DNA from: Candidatus Dojkabacteria bacterium UBA2259
Lineage (GTDB): Bacteria > Patescibacteriota > Dojkabacteria > SC72
DNA length: 22,266 bases
Assembly: GCA_002347605.1 (NCBI GenBank)
Contig: DDXN01000020.1
Span: forward strand, 1 to 22,266
Direction of reading: 5' to 3'
This document shows, in pieces, positions 1 through 7,237 of this stretch. Both the position numbers and the translations under genes were made by a program. Position 1 is the stretch's first letter, and every line of letters begins with the position of its first letter. The notes under the pieces are model-generated. The model was not told the origin of the DNA, did not search any database, and saw nothing but the letters and a program-made list of their open reading frames with translations.

Positions 1-142
1 AAAACTTCAAGAAGGGGTAGGGGGTAGTTGTAAGGTAACAGCTATTAGATCTCAGATAACGGAAACATTACTCCAGTTTAGTACTGTAGACTCAGTAATT
101 ATTTCCATTGATGGACAGAGCGAGGACATATTACAACCTTAA
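1..142 (+). CDS. GerMN-domain protein, C-terminal end (partial)
   Basis: An open frame enters from the left edge (first full codon at 2-4) and ends at TAA 140-142, giving the last 46 residues of a protein. The tail has a glycine-rich stretch (GVGGSCKVTAIRSQI), then TETLLQF, VDSVIISIDG and a final ILQP. This is the usual C-terminal signature of GerMN domains, which are extracytoplasmic domains of lipoproteins or membrane-anchored proteins in Gram-positives and many CPR bacteria. Their biochemical role is not settled. The stop overlaps the stop of gatA on the other strand within a TTAATTAA palindrome (139-146). The N-terminus, and with it any signal peptide or lipobox, lies outside the window. 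Confidence 0.72.
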   Translation, partial: KLQEGVGGSCKVTAIRSQITETLLQFSTVDSVIISIDGQSEDILQP

Positions 143-1563
143 TTAAGATTTTCTTCTAAGGCTTTTGCAGCGTTAATTACTGTTTGTTCATCCAATACCT
201 TACCAATGAACTGTATTCCAGTTGGTAATCCATCAACTTTCCCGTTTGGTATAGATATCCCCGGTAATCCAGCTTCAGAACTGCCTTCTGCCAAAATATC
301 TGCCATTTCTCCAAAGAGAGGGTTATCTACTTCCTCATCCTTAAGTGCAGTCGTTGGTGTTGTTGGAGATACAATACAATCATATTTTGTAAGGATGTTT
401 TCTAAATCTTTCTTAATAATCTGTCTTACCTGTTCTGATTTTTTGAAATATTCATCTGCATATCCAGTGGAAAGGGAGTATGTTCCAGTCATAATTCTTC
501 TTTTAGATTCCTGCCCAAAACCCTCACCTCTTGTTGATTCATAAAGTGTTTTTACTGATGTTTTGTCCCTACCTTCAAGTCCGTATCTTGTTCCATCATA
601 TCTAGCTAAGTTAGAAGATACTTCACTTCGGCATGTGATTGTATATACAGACATAGCGTATTTAGGATCTAAGATATTTATATATTCAATTATTGCTCCT
701 AGTTTTGATAATATTTCAATACTACTATTAAAATTTTGTAATACTCCAGCTTGTATTTTCATTTCTAGGTACTCTTTTGGTATACAGATTCGCATACCTT
801 TAATTTTAGACGAATCAATATTTGCAAGATAGTCAGATGAGGGAGAGTTGTATGAAGAGAAATCATTTTTGTCATATCCTGCTATTACGGAGAGAATTAA
901 TGCACTATCTTGTACACTCTTAGTTATTGGGCCAGGACTATCAAGGGACGATCCCATTGCAAGTACACCATATCTTGATACTCTGCCATATGAAGGTTTA
1001 AGACCCACTACTCCACACCAGCTTGAGGGTTGTCGAAGTGAACCAGCAGTTTCTGTACCCAGGGATCCTGCACAAAAATCAGCAGCAGTGGCAGCACTAG
1101 AGCCTCCAGATGAGCCACCTGGTAATCTTTCTAAATTATGAGGGTTTCTTGTTGCTCCATAATACGATGTTACTGTTGATGAACCATGACAGAACTGATC
1201 AAGATTTGTTTTACCTAAAAATATAGCTCCCTGATTTAAAAGTTTTTGTGTAACGGTAGATTCATATACAGGGGTATATCCATCTAATATATGTGATGCA
1301 CATGTAGTTAGTATATCTTTAGTACTAAATACATCTTTAATTGCAATGGGTACTCCTCCTAGTTTTAGATCTTTTTCATTCTCGAAATTATTATCAAACT
1401 GTTTAGCTCTAGAGAGTGCTTTCTCGGATGTTACTGTTATGTAAGCATTAATCCTACTATCTTCTTTCTCGATTTTTTCAAGGTAATACTTTGTTATCTC
1501 TTGGGATGAGAGCTCTTTTTTTAGTAATTTCTCTCTAATTTGTAGTATTGTAAGATTTTTCAA
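139..1563 (-). CDS. gatA: Aspartyl/glutamyl-tRNA amidotransferase subunit A
   Basis: GatA hydrolyses glutamine and passes the ammonia to GatB, which converts misacylated Glu-tRNA(Gln) or Asp-tRNA(Asn) to the correct aminoacyl-tRNA in the cytosol. The 474 residues are close to the usual 480-490. The amidase-signature triad is visible: K76 in GVPIAIKDVF, the cis-Ser S151 in PGGSSGGSS, and the nucleophile S175 in ETAGSLRQPS. The spacing (75 and 24) matches S. aureus GatA K79/S154/S178. The start is TTG at 1563, preceded by AAGGG (on the plus strand 1572-1576) at 8 bases, one of the few Shine-Dalgarno-like sites in the window. The gene lies 31 bases after lgt and is probably the last of the helD-lgt-gatA run. 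gatB and gatC are not in the window. Confidence 0.95.
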   Translation of the reverse strand: MKNLTILQIREKLLKKELSSQEITKYYLEKIEKEDSRINAYITVTSEKALSRAKQFDNNFENEKDLKLGGVPIAIKDVFSTKDILTTCASHILDGYTPVYESTVTQKLLNQGAIFLGKTNLDQFCHGSSTVTSYYGATRNPHNLERLPGGSSGGSSAATAADFCAGSLGTETAGSLRQPSSWCGVVGLKPSYGRVSRYGVLAMGSSLDSPGPITKSVQDSALILSVIAGYDKNDFSSYNSPSSDYLANIDSSKIKGMRICIPKEYLEMKIQAGVLQNFNSSIEILSKLGAIIEYINILDPKYAMSVYTITCRSEVSSNLARYDGTRYGLEGRDKTSVKTLYESTRGEGFGQESKRRIMTGTYSLSTGYADEYFKKSEQVRQIIKKDLENILTKYDCIVSPTTPTTALKDEEVDNPLFGEMADILAEGSSEAGLPGISIPNGKVDGLPTGIQFIGKVLDEQTVINAAKALEENLN

Positions 1564-1576
1564 TATTGATACCCTT
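1564..1576 (-). promoter_or_regulatory. Ribosome binding site of gatA
   Basis: Read on the minus strand, AAGGG stands 8 bases before the TTG start of gatA. It supports the TTG start, since no ATG precedes it in a suitable position. It is worth noting because most genes in this window have no such site. Confidence 0.5.
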
Positions 1577-1594
1577 ATTTTATATATTCAAATT

Positions 1595-2866
1595 CTACCA
1601 GAATTTCATTAATGTTAAAACAAAAAGAATACATATTACTGTTGTAAGAAAGCCTACTAATACTTGAGGTGTCGTGTGTTTTTTTTGGTATACTCTGGAC
1701 CAACCTATCAAGGGTAGAAGAAAGATTAAAAGGTAAAGTGACGGGATATTCCACGAAAATATTATGAAGAAAATGGACAAAGTACTCCATATCATATGGA
1801 AACTTATCTTCCAAAAAAGTGTAATGAGTAATCCTAAAAAGAAGGAAATATTTAAAGTAGAATATATTACCATTAGTAATTGGTGTGATGATGTTAGAGA
1901 GGTTATCAGACATGTTAAAAAGCACAGTCCAATAACTAGGAATAGCTTTGGTCTTTCTTCTCTTTTTGTTACATTGTAATCAGATGTAATACCAAGTGTT
2001 TTAAACAGTATAATAGCTAAAATTGGAATTAAAAATGTAAAGAATCCTAAAAAGATATTAAGGGGTAAAGATGCTTTGGAATTAAGTAATACTGAAAGTA
2101 CTGAAACAAGGATTAAACAGATAGTTACCTCTTTAGAGAATATCCTTGCGATTTTTTCTTTGAATTTCTTGTTGTTCATAGTAGCTATTAGTATGAGTAT
2201 ACCAGATAGTAAAAAGATTACAGAAAGAATATCTGAAGTTTCAAAATTTAGGAAATACTCTTTATCAATTCTTAAAGTATTCATCAGAAGTCTTGTAATG
2301 GAGTAGGCTATTAGATATATGGCTGTTACTAATCCATCCTTTTTGTATTTCTTTGATAGATACAACAGGAGGGAGAAATTCAATATATTTAGAATTGATT
2401 CATAGAAAAATACAGGGTGAAAATGAGAGTAATTAATATATTCAATATCTCTGTACTGTTGAGGAATAGATATCCCCCATGGGAGAGATGTCGGTTTGCC
2501 ATATAGTTCATAGTTAAAAAAATTCCCAATTCTTCCAATTGCGTGTATTAGTGGAAGAAAGAGTAATACAGTATCACTTAATCTAAAGAATTTAATCTTT
2601 TTGTATCTTGATACTATCCAAAGTGATATGAGTAAACCAATTACTCCTCCATAGAATGCTAAACCTCCATCCCATATGGCGAGGGGGTTAATTAATCCTA
2701 ATCTAACCTCTTCAATATTGTGTAAAACAAATAGTAGTCTTGCTCCTATTAAGGTAAAAAAGAGTAAAAAAAGAATATCTAAATATGAAAGCCCTTTGTA
2801 ATATCTCCTTATTAATTCTATTCCAATTACTACCCCAACCCCTATTAGCAACCCATATATATTCAT
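1595..2866 (-). CDS. lgt: Prolipoprotein diacylglyceryl transferase fused to a C-terminal PAP2-like membrane domain
   Basis: Residues 1-230 are Lgt, the integral membrane enzyme that moves diacylglyceryl from phosphatidylglycerol onto the lipobox Cys of prolipoproteins. Visible marks are YGLLIGVG (Y4, matching E. coli Y26), GGLAFYGG (68-74), HAIGRIGNFFNYELYG (R112, N115, E120, G123; E. coli R143, N146, E151, G154), HPVFFYE (150-156) and R192 (R239). E. coli E243 corresponds to N196 here. The protein is 423 residues against a usual 260-300. The extra part (about 245-423) has several membrane helices and PAP2-like motifs: SDYNVTKREERP (295-306), KISFH (353-357) and SRVYQKKHTTPQ (390-401). ATG 2866 is the only start, because a TAA lies in frame 9 bases upstream. 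The N-terminus is therefore about 20 residues shorter than usual. It begins 6 bases after the helD stop. Confidence 0.88.
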   Translation of the reverse strand: MNIYGLLIGVGVVIGIELIRRYYKGLSYLDILFLLFFTLIGARLLFVLHNIEEVRLGLINPLAIWDGGLAFYGGVIGLLISLWIVSRYKKIKFFRLSDTVLLFLPLIHAIGRIGNFFNYELYGKPTSLPWGISIPQQYRDIEYINYSHFHPVFFYESILNILNFSLLLYLSKKYKKDGLVTAIYLIAYSITRLLMNTLRIDKEYFLNFETSDILSVIFLLSGILILIATMNNKKFKEKIARIFSKEVTICLILVSVLSVLLNSKASLPLNIFLGFFTFLIPILAIILFKTLGITSDYNVTKREERPKLFLVIGLCFLTCLITSLTSSHQLLMVIYSTLNISFFLGLLITLFWKISFHMIWSTLSIFFIIFSWNIPSLYLLIFLLPLIGWSRVYQKKHTTPQVLVGFLTTVICILFVLTLMKFW

Positions 2867-2872
2867 ACTAAA

Positions 2873-5077
2873 TTATATTAGTAATGGAGACTTATTACTA
2901 TTCTCAATTATTATTAATCTATGAAGTGCTCTTGTTACTGCAACGTACATTAGTCTAGTGGACAGCTCTGTATCAGGATATGTATCGCTATTTACATCGA
3001 GTAGTATTACTGTATCAAATTCCAAACCTTTCGCACTTTCTATTGGTAGTATTAACAGTCCTGTTTTGTAATCGTCTTGTGTGAAATCAATAATATCTTT
3101 TCCAAGTAAATGTTCGTACTTTTTTAATATCTCAAATGTTTTTTTGGCATACTCTCTATTTGGACATATCAATGCACATGTCACACTACCTTTTTCGAAC
3201 TCTTTTTTTAGAAGTTCAATTAGACTCACAATATCATTCCTTTTTAGAGATTGAATACCTTTTTCATTTCTTACAATTTTGATTTCTTCTCCATGTCGGA
3301 GTACTGCCTCTGGTAATTTGTATGTTTTGGGGAATCTGTCTCTAAATATTTTGTTTGAATATTCAATGATTTCTAATGTAGTTCTATAACATCTATTTAA
3401 TTGGTGGTAGGAGTATTTATCTTTATTAAATTTATCAAAGAGATTAATCACATCCTTCCAATCTTTAATGTAGAAGGGTGGAATTATGGATTGTGCTAAA
3501 TCACCAGCAATAGTAATATTTTGGTTTTTAGCTATCTGAAGCAATGTAAGTATCTGAACTAAACTTAGATCTTGTGCTTCATCAACCATGACATACTCTT
3601 TCTCATACTCTTTGTGTCCATGTATTTTTAGATGTAGATACAGTATTGGTGCAAGGTCTTCCATCCTATATGTTTTTCTTTTTCCAGATCTAACAGTTCC
3701 TTCTAATGTGTATTTTGATATGTTCTTTTTCACATATCCTTTCTTAAACATCTCTCTATACACTTCAATTGGTAGAGTCATTCTATTAAAATATTTTACA
3801 ATCTCTTTCTTTTTTTCTGCTTCAAAATCACTATCTTTGACAAAAGATCCAACAATGTTTCCCTTAAACTGTTTTTGAACAAAAGCATATTCCAAAGAGA
3901 GTAGTAATCTCTCATCCATTGTTATGAATGGATGTGTTTCTTTAAGTTCGTAGTATCTTTTTCTAATAACCTCCTTTCTAATGTAGGGGATATTGTCCAG
4001 TAGTTGAGATTCAAACTCTTCAAAGTAGGAATCAAGTATGTCAATATACTCTTTTGATCCTTTGTACTCCTTAATATCTAAATTCTCAACTCCAGAATGC
4101 AGGGTGTATGTATTGTCCCATCCTAATATATTTTTAGCCCAGAACATATATGTGTTTCCTTCCACATGCTCAATACCTAAACTTGGTAAGACATCAGATA
4201 TGTAATCTAAAAAGACTTTGTTAGGACCAATAATTAAGGTTTTCTCAGGATGTATTTTTTCTTTGTATGAGTAGAAGAGGTATGCGAGTCTGTGAAGGAG
4301 TATGGTGGTCTTACCACTTCCAGCAACTCCTTGAATTACAACTGGTTTGTTTATCTCTTCCCTAATTATTTTGTTTTGTTGCTCTTGAATAGTAGCTACA
4401 ATATCTTTAAGTTTTTGTCCTAATCTTTCGGTTAATTGTGCAAGTAGGAATTCATCTGCAGCAGCGTTACCACTTTTTGCATCATAGATATGTTTAAATC
4501 TTGCTTCAGATATATTGAACTGTCTTTTTTGAATTAAGTCTCCATCTTTAATTCCTAAAGGTGTTTCATACTGTAATCCTTTAGTTGGGCCACTATTTTC
4601 ATAGTATATATTGGCAATTGGAGCTCTCCAATCACTAATTAGGGGTTTAAATGTCTTGGGGTCCATTAATGCAAACTTCCCTATATATATTTGTAAATCT
4701 CTTTTATTACCACCTATATCTGTAGAAAAAACAATTTTTCCAAAGTAGGGAGTATCTACCTTAATTAATTCTCTATTAATTCTTTCAACACACTCTCTGA
4801 TATTTGAAAGTATCTTGTTGTATGCTCCAACAGCATCTTTTTTTGAATCCATATCTGTTTCCATCTGTATGATTCTTGCCTGGTCTTCAAGTTCAATTTC
4901 CAATGCATGGAGTTTATTTATCATTTTTTTAGCAACGGAGATATTTAAATCTGTTACTTTTTTTAAATGAGGGTATTCTTCCTTTTCGGTATTACTTTTG
5001 GCTAAAGTATTTGAGAAATCTCCAATGGCATTTAGCCTGTGATGTAGAGGATTTAATTCTTTTTCGAATGTTTGCAT
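2873..5077 (-). CDS. helD: HelD-family UvrD/Rep-like helicase (RNA polymerase recycling ATPase)
   Basis: Superfamily 1 ATPase of 734 residues. It has Walker A at 250-258 (GVAGSGKTT), Walker B VMVDEAQD (496-503), AGDLAQS (524-530), LNRCYRTT (560-567), ESAKGLEFD (680-688) and YVAVTRA (711-717). The N-terminal 105 residues are charged and probably coiled coil. YFGKIVF (111-117) and ISDWRAPIANIYY (147-159) follow, a pattern I associate with HelD rather than UvrD, Rep or PcrA. In Bacillus and mycobacteria HelD binds RNA polymerase, inserts its coiled coil into the secondary channel and frees stalled enzyme using ATP. The same role is inferred here. It is the first gene of the run helD-lgt-gatA and is divergent from the gene at 5220. 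No clear Shine-Dalgarno site precedes the ATG. Confidence 0.85.
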   Translation of the reverse strand: MQTFEKELNPLHHRLNAIGDFSNTLAKSNTEKEEYPHLKKVTDLNISVAKKMINKLHALEIELEDQARIIQMETDMDSKKDAVGAYNKILSNIRECVERINRELIKVDTPYFGKIVFSTDIGGNKRDLQIYIGKFALMDPKTFKPLISDWRAPIANIYYENSGPTKGLQYETPLGIKDGDLIQKRQFNISEARFKHIYDAKSGNAAADEFLLAQLTERLGQKLKDIVATIQEQQNKIIREEINKPVVIQGVAGSGKTTILLHRLAYLFYSYKEKIHPEKTLIIGPNKVFLDYISDVLPSLGIEHVEGNTYMFWAKNILGWDNTYTLHSGVENLDIKEYKGSKEYIDILDSYFEEFESQLLDNIPYIRKEVIRKRYYELKETHPFITMDERLLLSLEYAFVQKQFKGNIVGSFVKDSDFEAEKKKEIVKYFNRMTLPIEVYREMFKKGYVKKNISKYTLEGTVRSGKRKTYRMEDLAPILYLHLKIHGHKEYEKEYVMVDEAQDLSLVQILTLLQIAKNQNITIAGDLAQSIIPPFYIKDWKDVINLFDKFNKDKYSYHQLNRCYRTTLEIIEYSNKIFRDRFPKTYKLPEAVLRHGEEIKIVRNEKGIQSLKRNDIVSLIELLKKEFEKGSVTCALICPNREYAKKTFEILKKYEHLLGKDIIDFTQDDYKTGLLILPIESAKGLEFDTVILLDVNSDTYPDTELSTRLMYVAVTRALHRLIIIENSNKSPLLI

Positions 5078-5219
5078 TAATTTTGGAATGCAAATTTATG
5101 GCGTACGCATTTTACAATATATATTTAAATGTGTCTATGCGAGACAACATATTTGGACAAGAGAAGTGCAGATAGTATATACTTTGTATGTAAATTAATA
5201 ATTTAGGGACAGATTATAT
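5078..5219. promoter_or_regulatory. Divergent intergenic region with two short palindromes and a plus-strand promoter
   Basis: This 142-base spacer separates helD (minus) from the gene at 5220 (plus). It holds a perfect 8-base palindrome GCGTACGC (5101-5108) and an inverted repeat TGTCT-ATGCG-AGACA (5132-5146), flanked by ATG and CAT with one bulged base. Downstream, TGGACA (5154-5159) and TATACT (5178-5183) lie 18 bases apart and form a credible plus-strand promoter. AGGGA (5205-5209) could be a ribosome site 10 bases before ATG 5220. I could not assign a clear helD promoter. The palindromes may be operators or a small hairpin; this is inference. Confidence 0.45.
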
Positions 5220-6065
5220 ATGAAAATCTTTTTTAGAAAACCTGATTTAAAGTCCTTTTGTAAAAAGGTGAAAGAGAAGTTTAAAGAGAAAGGTAAGAAC
5301 AAGTTTATTTTACTTTTATATATCTTTATTACGATTTCTGTTTTATTATTTCTATCCTTTATTGTTAGTCAATTTCAAGTCATTAAGGATTTTAATGAAT
5401 TAGTTGAAAGTAGGAATATCCAATGCAACGAAGAAAAAGAAGCAATTGAGCAGGAGTTATGTCAGGAGGTCTATGATGAACTCGAGCCGTTTTTTACATC
5501 CTCAAAGTTTAGAGAGAATATTCTTCAGGAGAAGGAATATGAGGGTGAACCGTATTTCGCATTAACGGAAAACACAGCATACTCAGCACATTCAACACAG
5601 AAAATTGAAGAATTGGATATTCCAGAATCTTTTAAAGAGAAGATTTCACATTGGTATAATTCACCCTATGATAGGGTATATGTTATTGCTCAGTTAGATG
5701 ATGAGGGGAATTTTATGGTATCTGCTGTATCCACTTTCAAGGCAGATATTTACCGAGGTATAGAAGCCAATCACACTTTATTTGATATATATGACAATAT
5801 TATTTATGTAACAAACTATTTTACAAAAACGATAGATCTATACCAAATTATGAATGATTCATATAATAGTATTAATTACTTAGAAAGTGTGAAGATTCCT
5901 GATAGTTATGTACTTCCCTCATCTGAATTTCTAGAGATATCATGTAACAAGAATGGGATTTGTAATATTCAAACGGCATGGAGCTATGATGGAGGTGGTT
6001 CAACTTTCGATTTTAATACTAAAACAAAGAAATTTTCAAATATAGTAATACAAATGGCTAGTTAA
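5220..6065 (+). CDS. Single-pass membrane protein of unknown function
   Basis: I do not recognise a family. The 281-residue protein has a basic cytosolic N-terminus (about 1-28, many Lys), one membrane helix at about 29-49 (FILLLYIFITISVLLFLSFI), then about 230 acidic, polar residues, probably outside the cell by the positive-inside rule. Residues 60-90 are charged and probably helical, with Cys at 69 and 81. A second Cys pair in ISCNKNGIC lies near the end, so extracytoplasmic disulfides are possible. No lipobox is seen. It lies 24 bases before the DUF192 gene and probably shares its transcript. The layout (basic N-tail, one helix, large beta-rich exterior) resembles the gene at 18369, but I see no clear sequence similarity. 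Confidence 0.75.
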   Translation: MKIFFRKPDLKSFCKKVKEKFKEKGKNKFILLLYIFITISVLLFLSFIVSQFQVIKDFNELVESRNIQCNEEKEAIEQELCQEVYDELEPFFTSSKFRENILQEKEYEGEPYFALTENTAYSAHSTQKIEELDIPESFKEKISHWYNSPYDRVYVIAQLDDEGNFMVSAVSTFKADIYRGIEANHTLFDIYDNIIYVTNYFTKTIDLYQIMNDSYNSINYLESVKIPDSYVLPSSEFLEISCNKNGICNIQTAWSYDGGGSTFDFNTKTKKFSNIVIQMAS

Positions 6066-6089
6066 AGAGATATTAATCTTAAAACACCT

Positions 6090-6620
6090 ATGAATACACA
6101 AATTAAAATTCTTTTGTACATAGCATTGGTGGTAGGAATACTGTATTTTATTCAAACTAAGTACTCCCTTTTTGATATCTCTTTTAACAAAAACAAACAG
6201 GAGAAGGAAGAAATTGATCAAGAAAACAATGTAAACGGTTTAGAAATATTAAATAGTGATGGCCAAAAAATATATGTTGAAGTAGAAATAGCCAATACTC
6301 CCCAATTAAGACAGACAGGACTGTCTGGAAGAAATGAATTGGGGGATTATCAAGGCATGTTATTTATTTTTGATACAGAGGGAGAATACTCCTTTTGGAT
6401 GAAGGATATGAATATACCCTTAGACATTATATATATTGGTTATTCATCGTATATTGTTGATATTAAGGAGAATCAACAGCCTTGTGAGCAAAGTAGCTGT
6501 CCATACATACCTGTATCTGTACCATTTAAATATGTATTAGAAGTAAATAGTGGATTTATACAAACAAATAGGATTGATATTGGAAATGCAGTAATATTTG
6601 ATATATTATCTGAGGAATGA
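6090..6620 (+). CDS. Membrane-anchored DUF192 protein
   Basis: The 176 residues contain an N-terminal membrane anchor (about 6-22), a charged linker (33-50) and a DUF192 domain (about 58-172). Domain marks are IANTPQLRQTGLSGR (67-81), QGMLFIFD (88-95), FWMKDMNIPLDIIYI (102-116), the PCEQSSCPYIP loop (C132 and C137) and FKYVLEVNSG (146-155). DUF192 is a small, beta-rich domain common in bacteria and archaea, usually exported; its biochemical function is not established. The anchor suggests the domain sits outside the cytoplasmic membrane. The stop TGA (6618-6620) overlaps the start of the DedA gene (ATGA), so the two are probably translationally coupled. Confidence 0.9.
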   Translation: MNTQIKILLYIALVVGILYFIQTKYSLFDISFNKNKQEKEEIDQENNVNGLEILNSDGQKIYVEVEIANTPQLRQTGLSGRNELGDYQGMLFIFDTEGEYSFWMKDMNIPLDIIYIGYSSYIVDIKENQQPCEQSSCPYIPVSVPFKYVLEVNSGFIQTNRIDIGNAVIFDILSEE

Positions 6621-7237
6621 TTCAAACAGTAATAGATTGGTTAGTAAATATTATTACAAAATTAGGATACCCAGGGGTATTCCTATCTGTTTTTTTAGAG
6701 AGTTTCTTTGCCCCTATACCAAGTGAGATCATATTACCATTCTCTGGGTTTGTTGCTTCAACAGGTAGGTTGAATATATTTTTAGTAATAGCTGTAGCAA
6801 CAGTAGCTGCCTATTTAGGTTCTCTCCCTTTTTACTTTATTGGTAAATGGGGTGAGAAACCTGTTCTTAAGTTTTTAGAGAAATATGGTAAATATTTCTT
6901 TATACAAACCTCTGATGTAGACAAGGCATTTAAAGTGTTTGACAGGTATGGGTATGGAGTTGTATTTTTTGGAAGACTAATTCCAATTGTAAGAACCTTG
7001 ATATCATTTCCAGCGGGAGTAGCTGAAATGAAATTTTTGAGATTTAGTATATATACTCTACTTGGATCATTAATATGGAATATACTACTTACATATGCAG
7101 GGTATATCTTGGGGGACAACTGGGAGAGTGTTGGAATCTGGGTAAGTAAGTATGAGAAAGCAATAATTGTATTAATTGTCTTTATCTTTCTTTTGTATAT
7201 TGCTCGTGGAGTAAGAAATCTAATTAGGAGGAGATGA
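6617..7237 (+). CDS. DedA family membrane protein
   Basis: DedA (SNARE-associated/VTT) proteins are polytopic membrane transporters; some members recycle undecaprenyl phosphate and others move phospholipids between leaflets. The 206 residues match the usual 200-220. Family marks are ESFFAPIPSE (28-37, acidic residues E28 and E37 in a re-entrant region) and FFGRLIPIVRTLISFPAG (117-134, with R120 and R126), followed by four or so hydrophobic stretches and a basic tail (RGVRNLIRRR). The substrate cannot be told from sequence. Undecaprenyl phosphate is a fair guess because the neighbours are envelope genes. ATG 6617 overlaps the DUF192 stop. The 3' end overlaps gpmI by 18 bases. Confidence 0.92.
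   Translation: MIQTVIDWLVNIITKLGYPGVFLSVFLESFFAPIPSEIILPFSGFVASTGRLNIFLVIAVATVAAYLGSLPFYFIGKWGEKPVLKFLEKYGKYFFIQTSDVDKAFKVFDRYGYGVVFFGRLIPIVRTLISFPAGVAEMKFLRFSIYTLLGSLIWNILLTYAGYILGDNWESVGIWVSKYEKAIIVLIVFIFLLYIARGVRNLIRRR

Noticed and set aside
206..1141. Three plus-strand open frames opposite gatA.
   Set aside because: They are antisense to a strongly conserved gatA and have no domain, start signal or promoter of their own.
1564..1925. A 116-residue minus-strand frame overlapping the 3' part of lgt.
   Set aside because: It is a shifted frame inside lgt with no family features, and the lgt frame carries clear motifs through this region.
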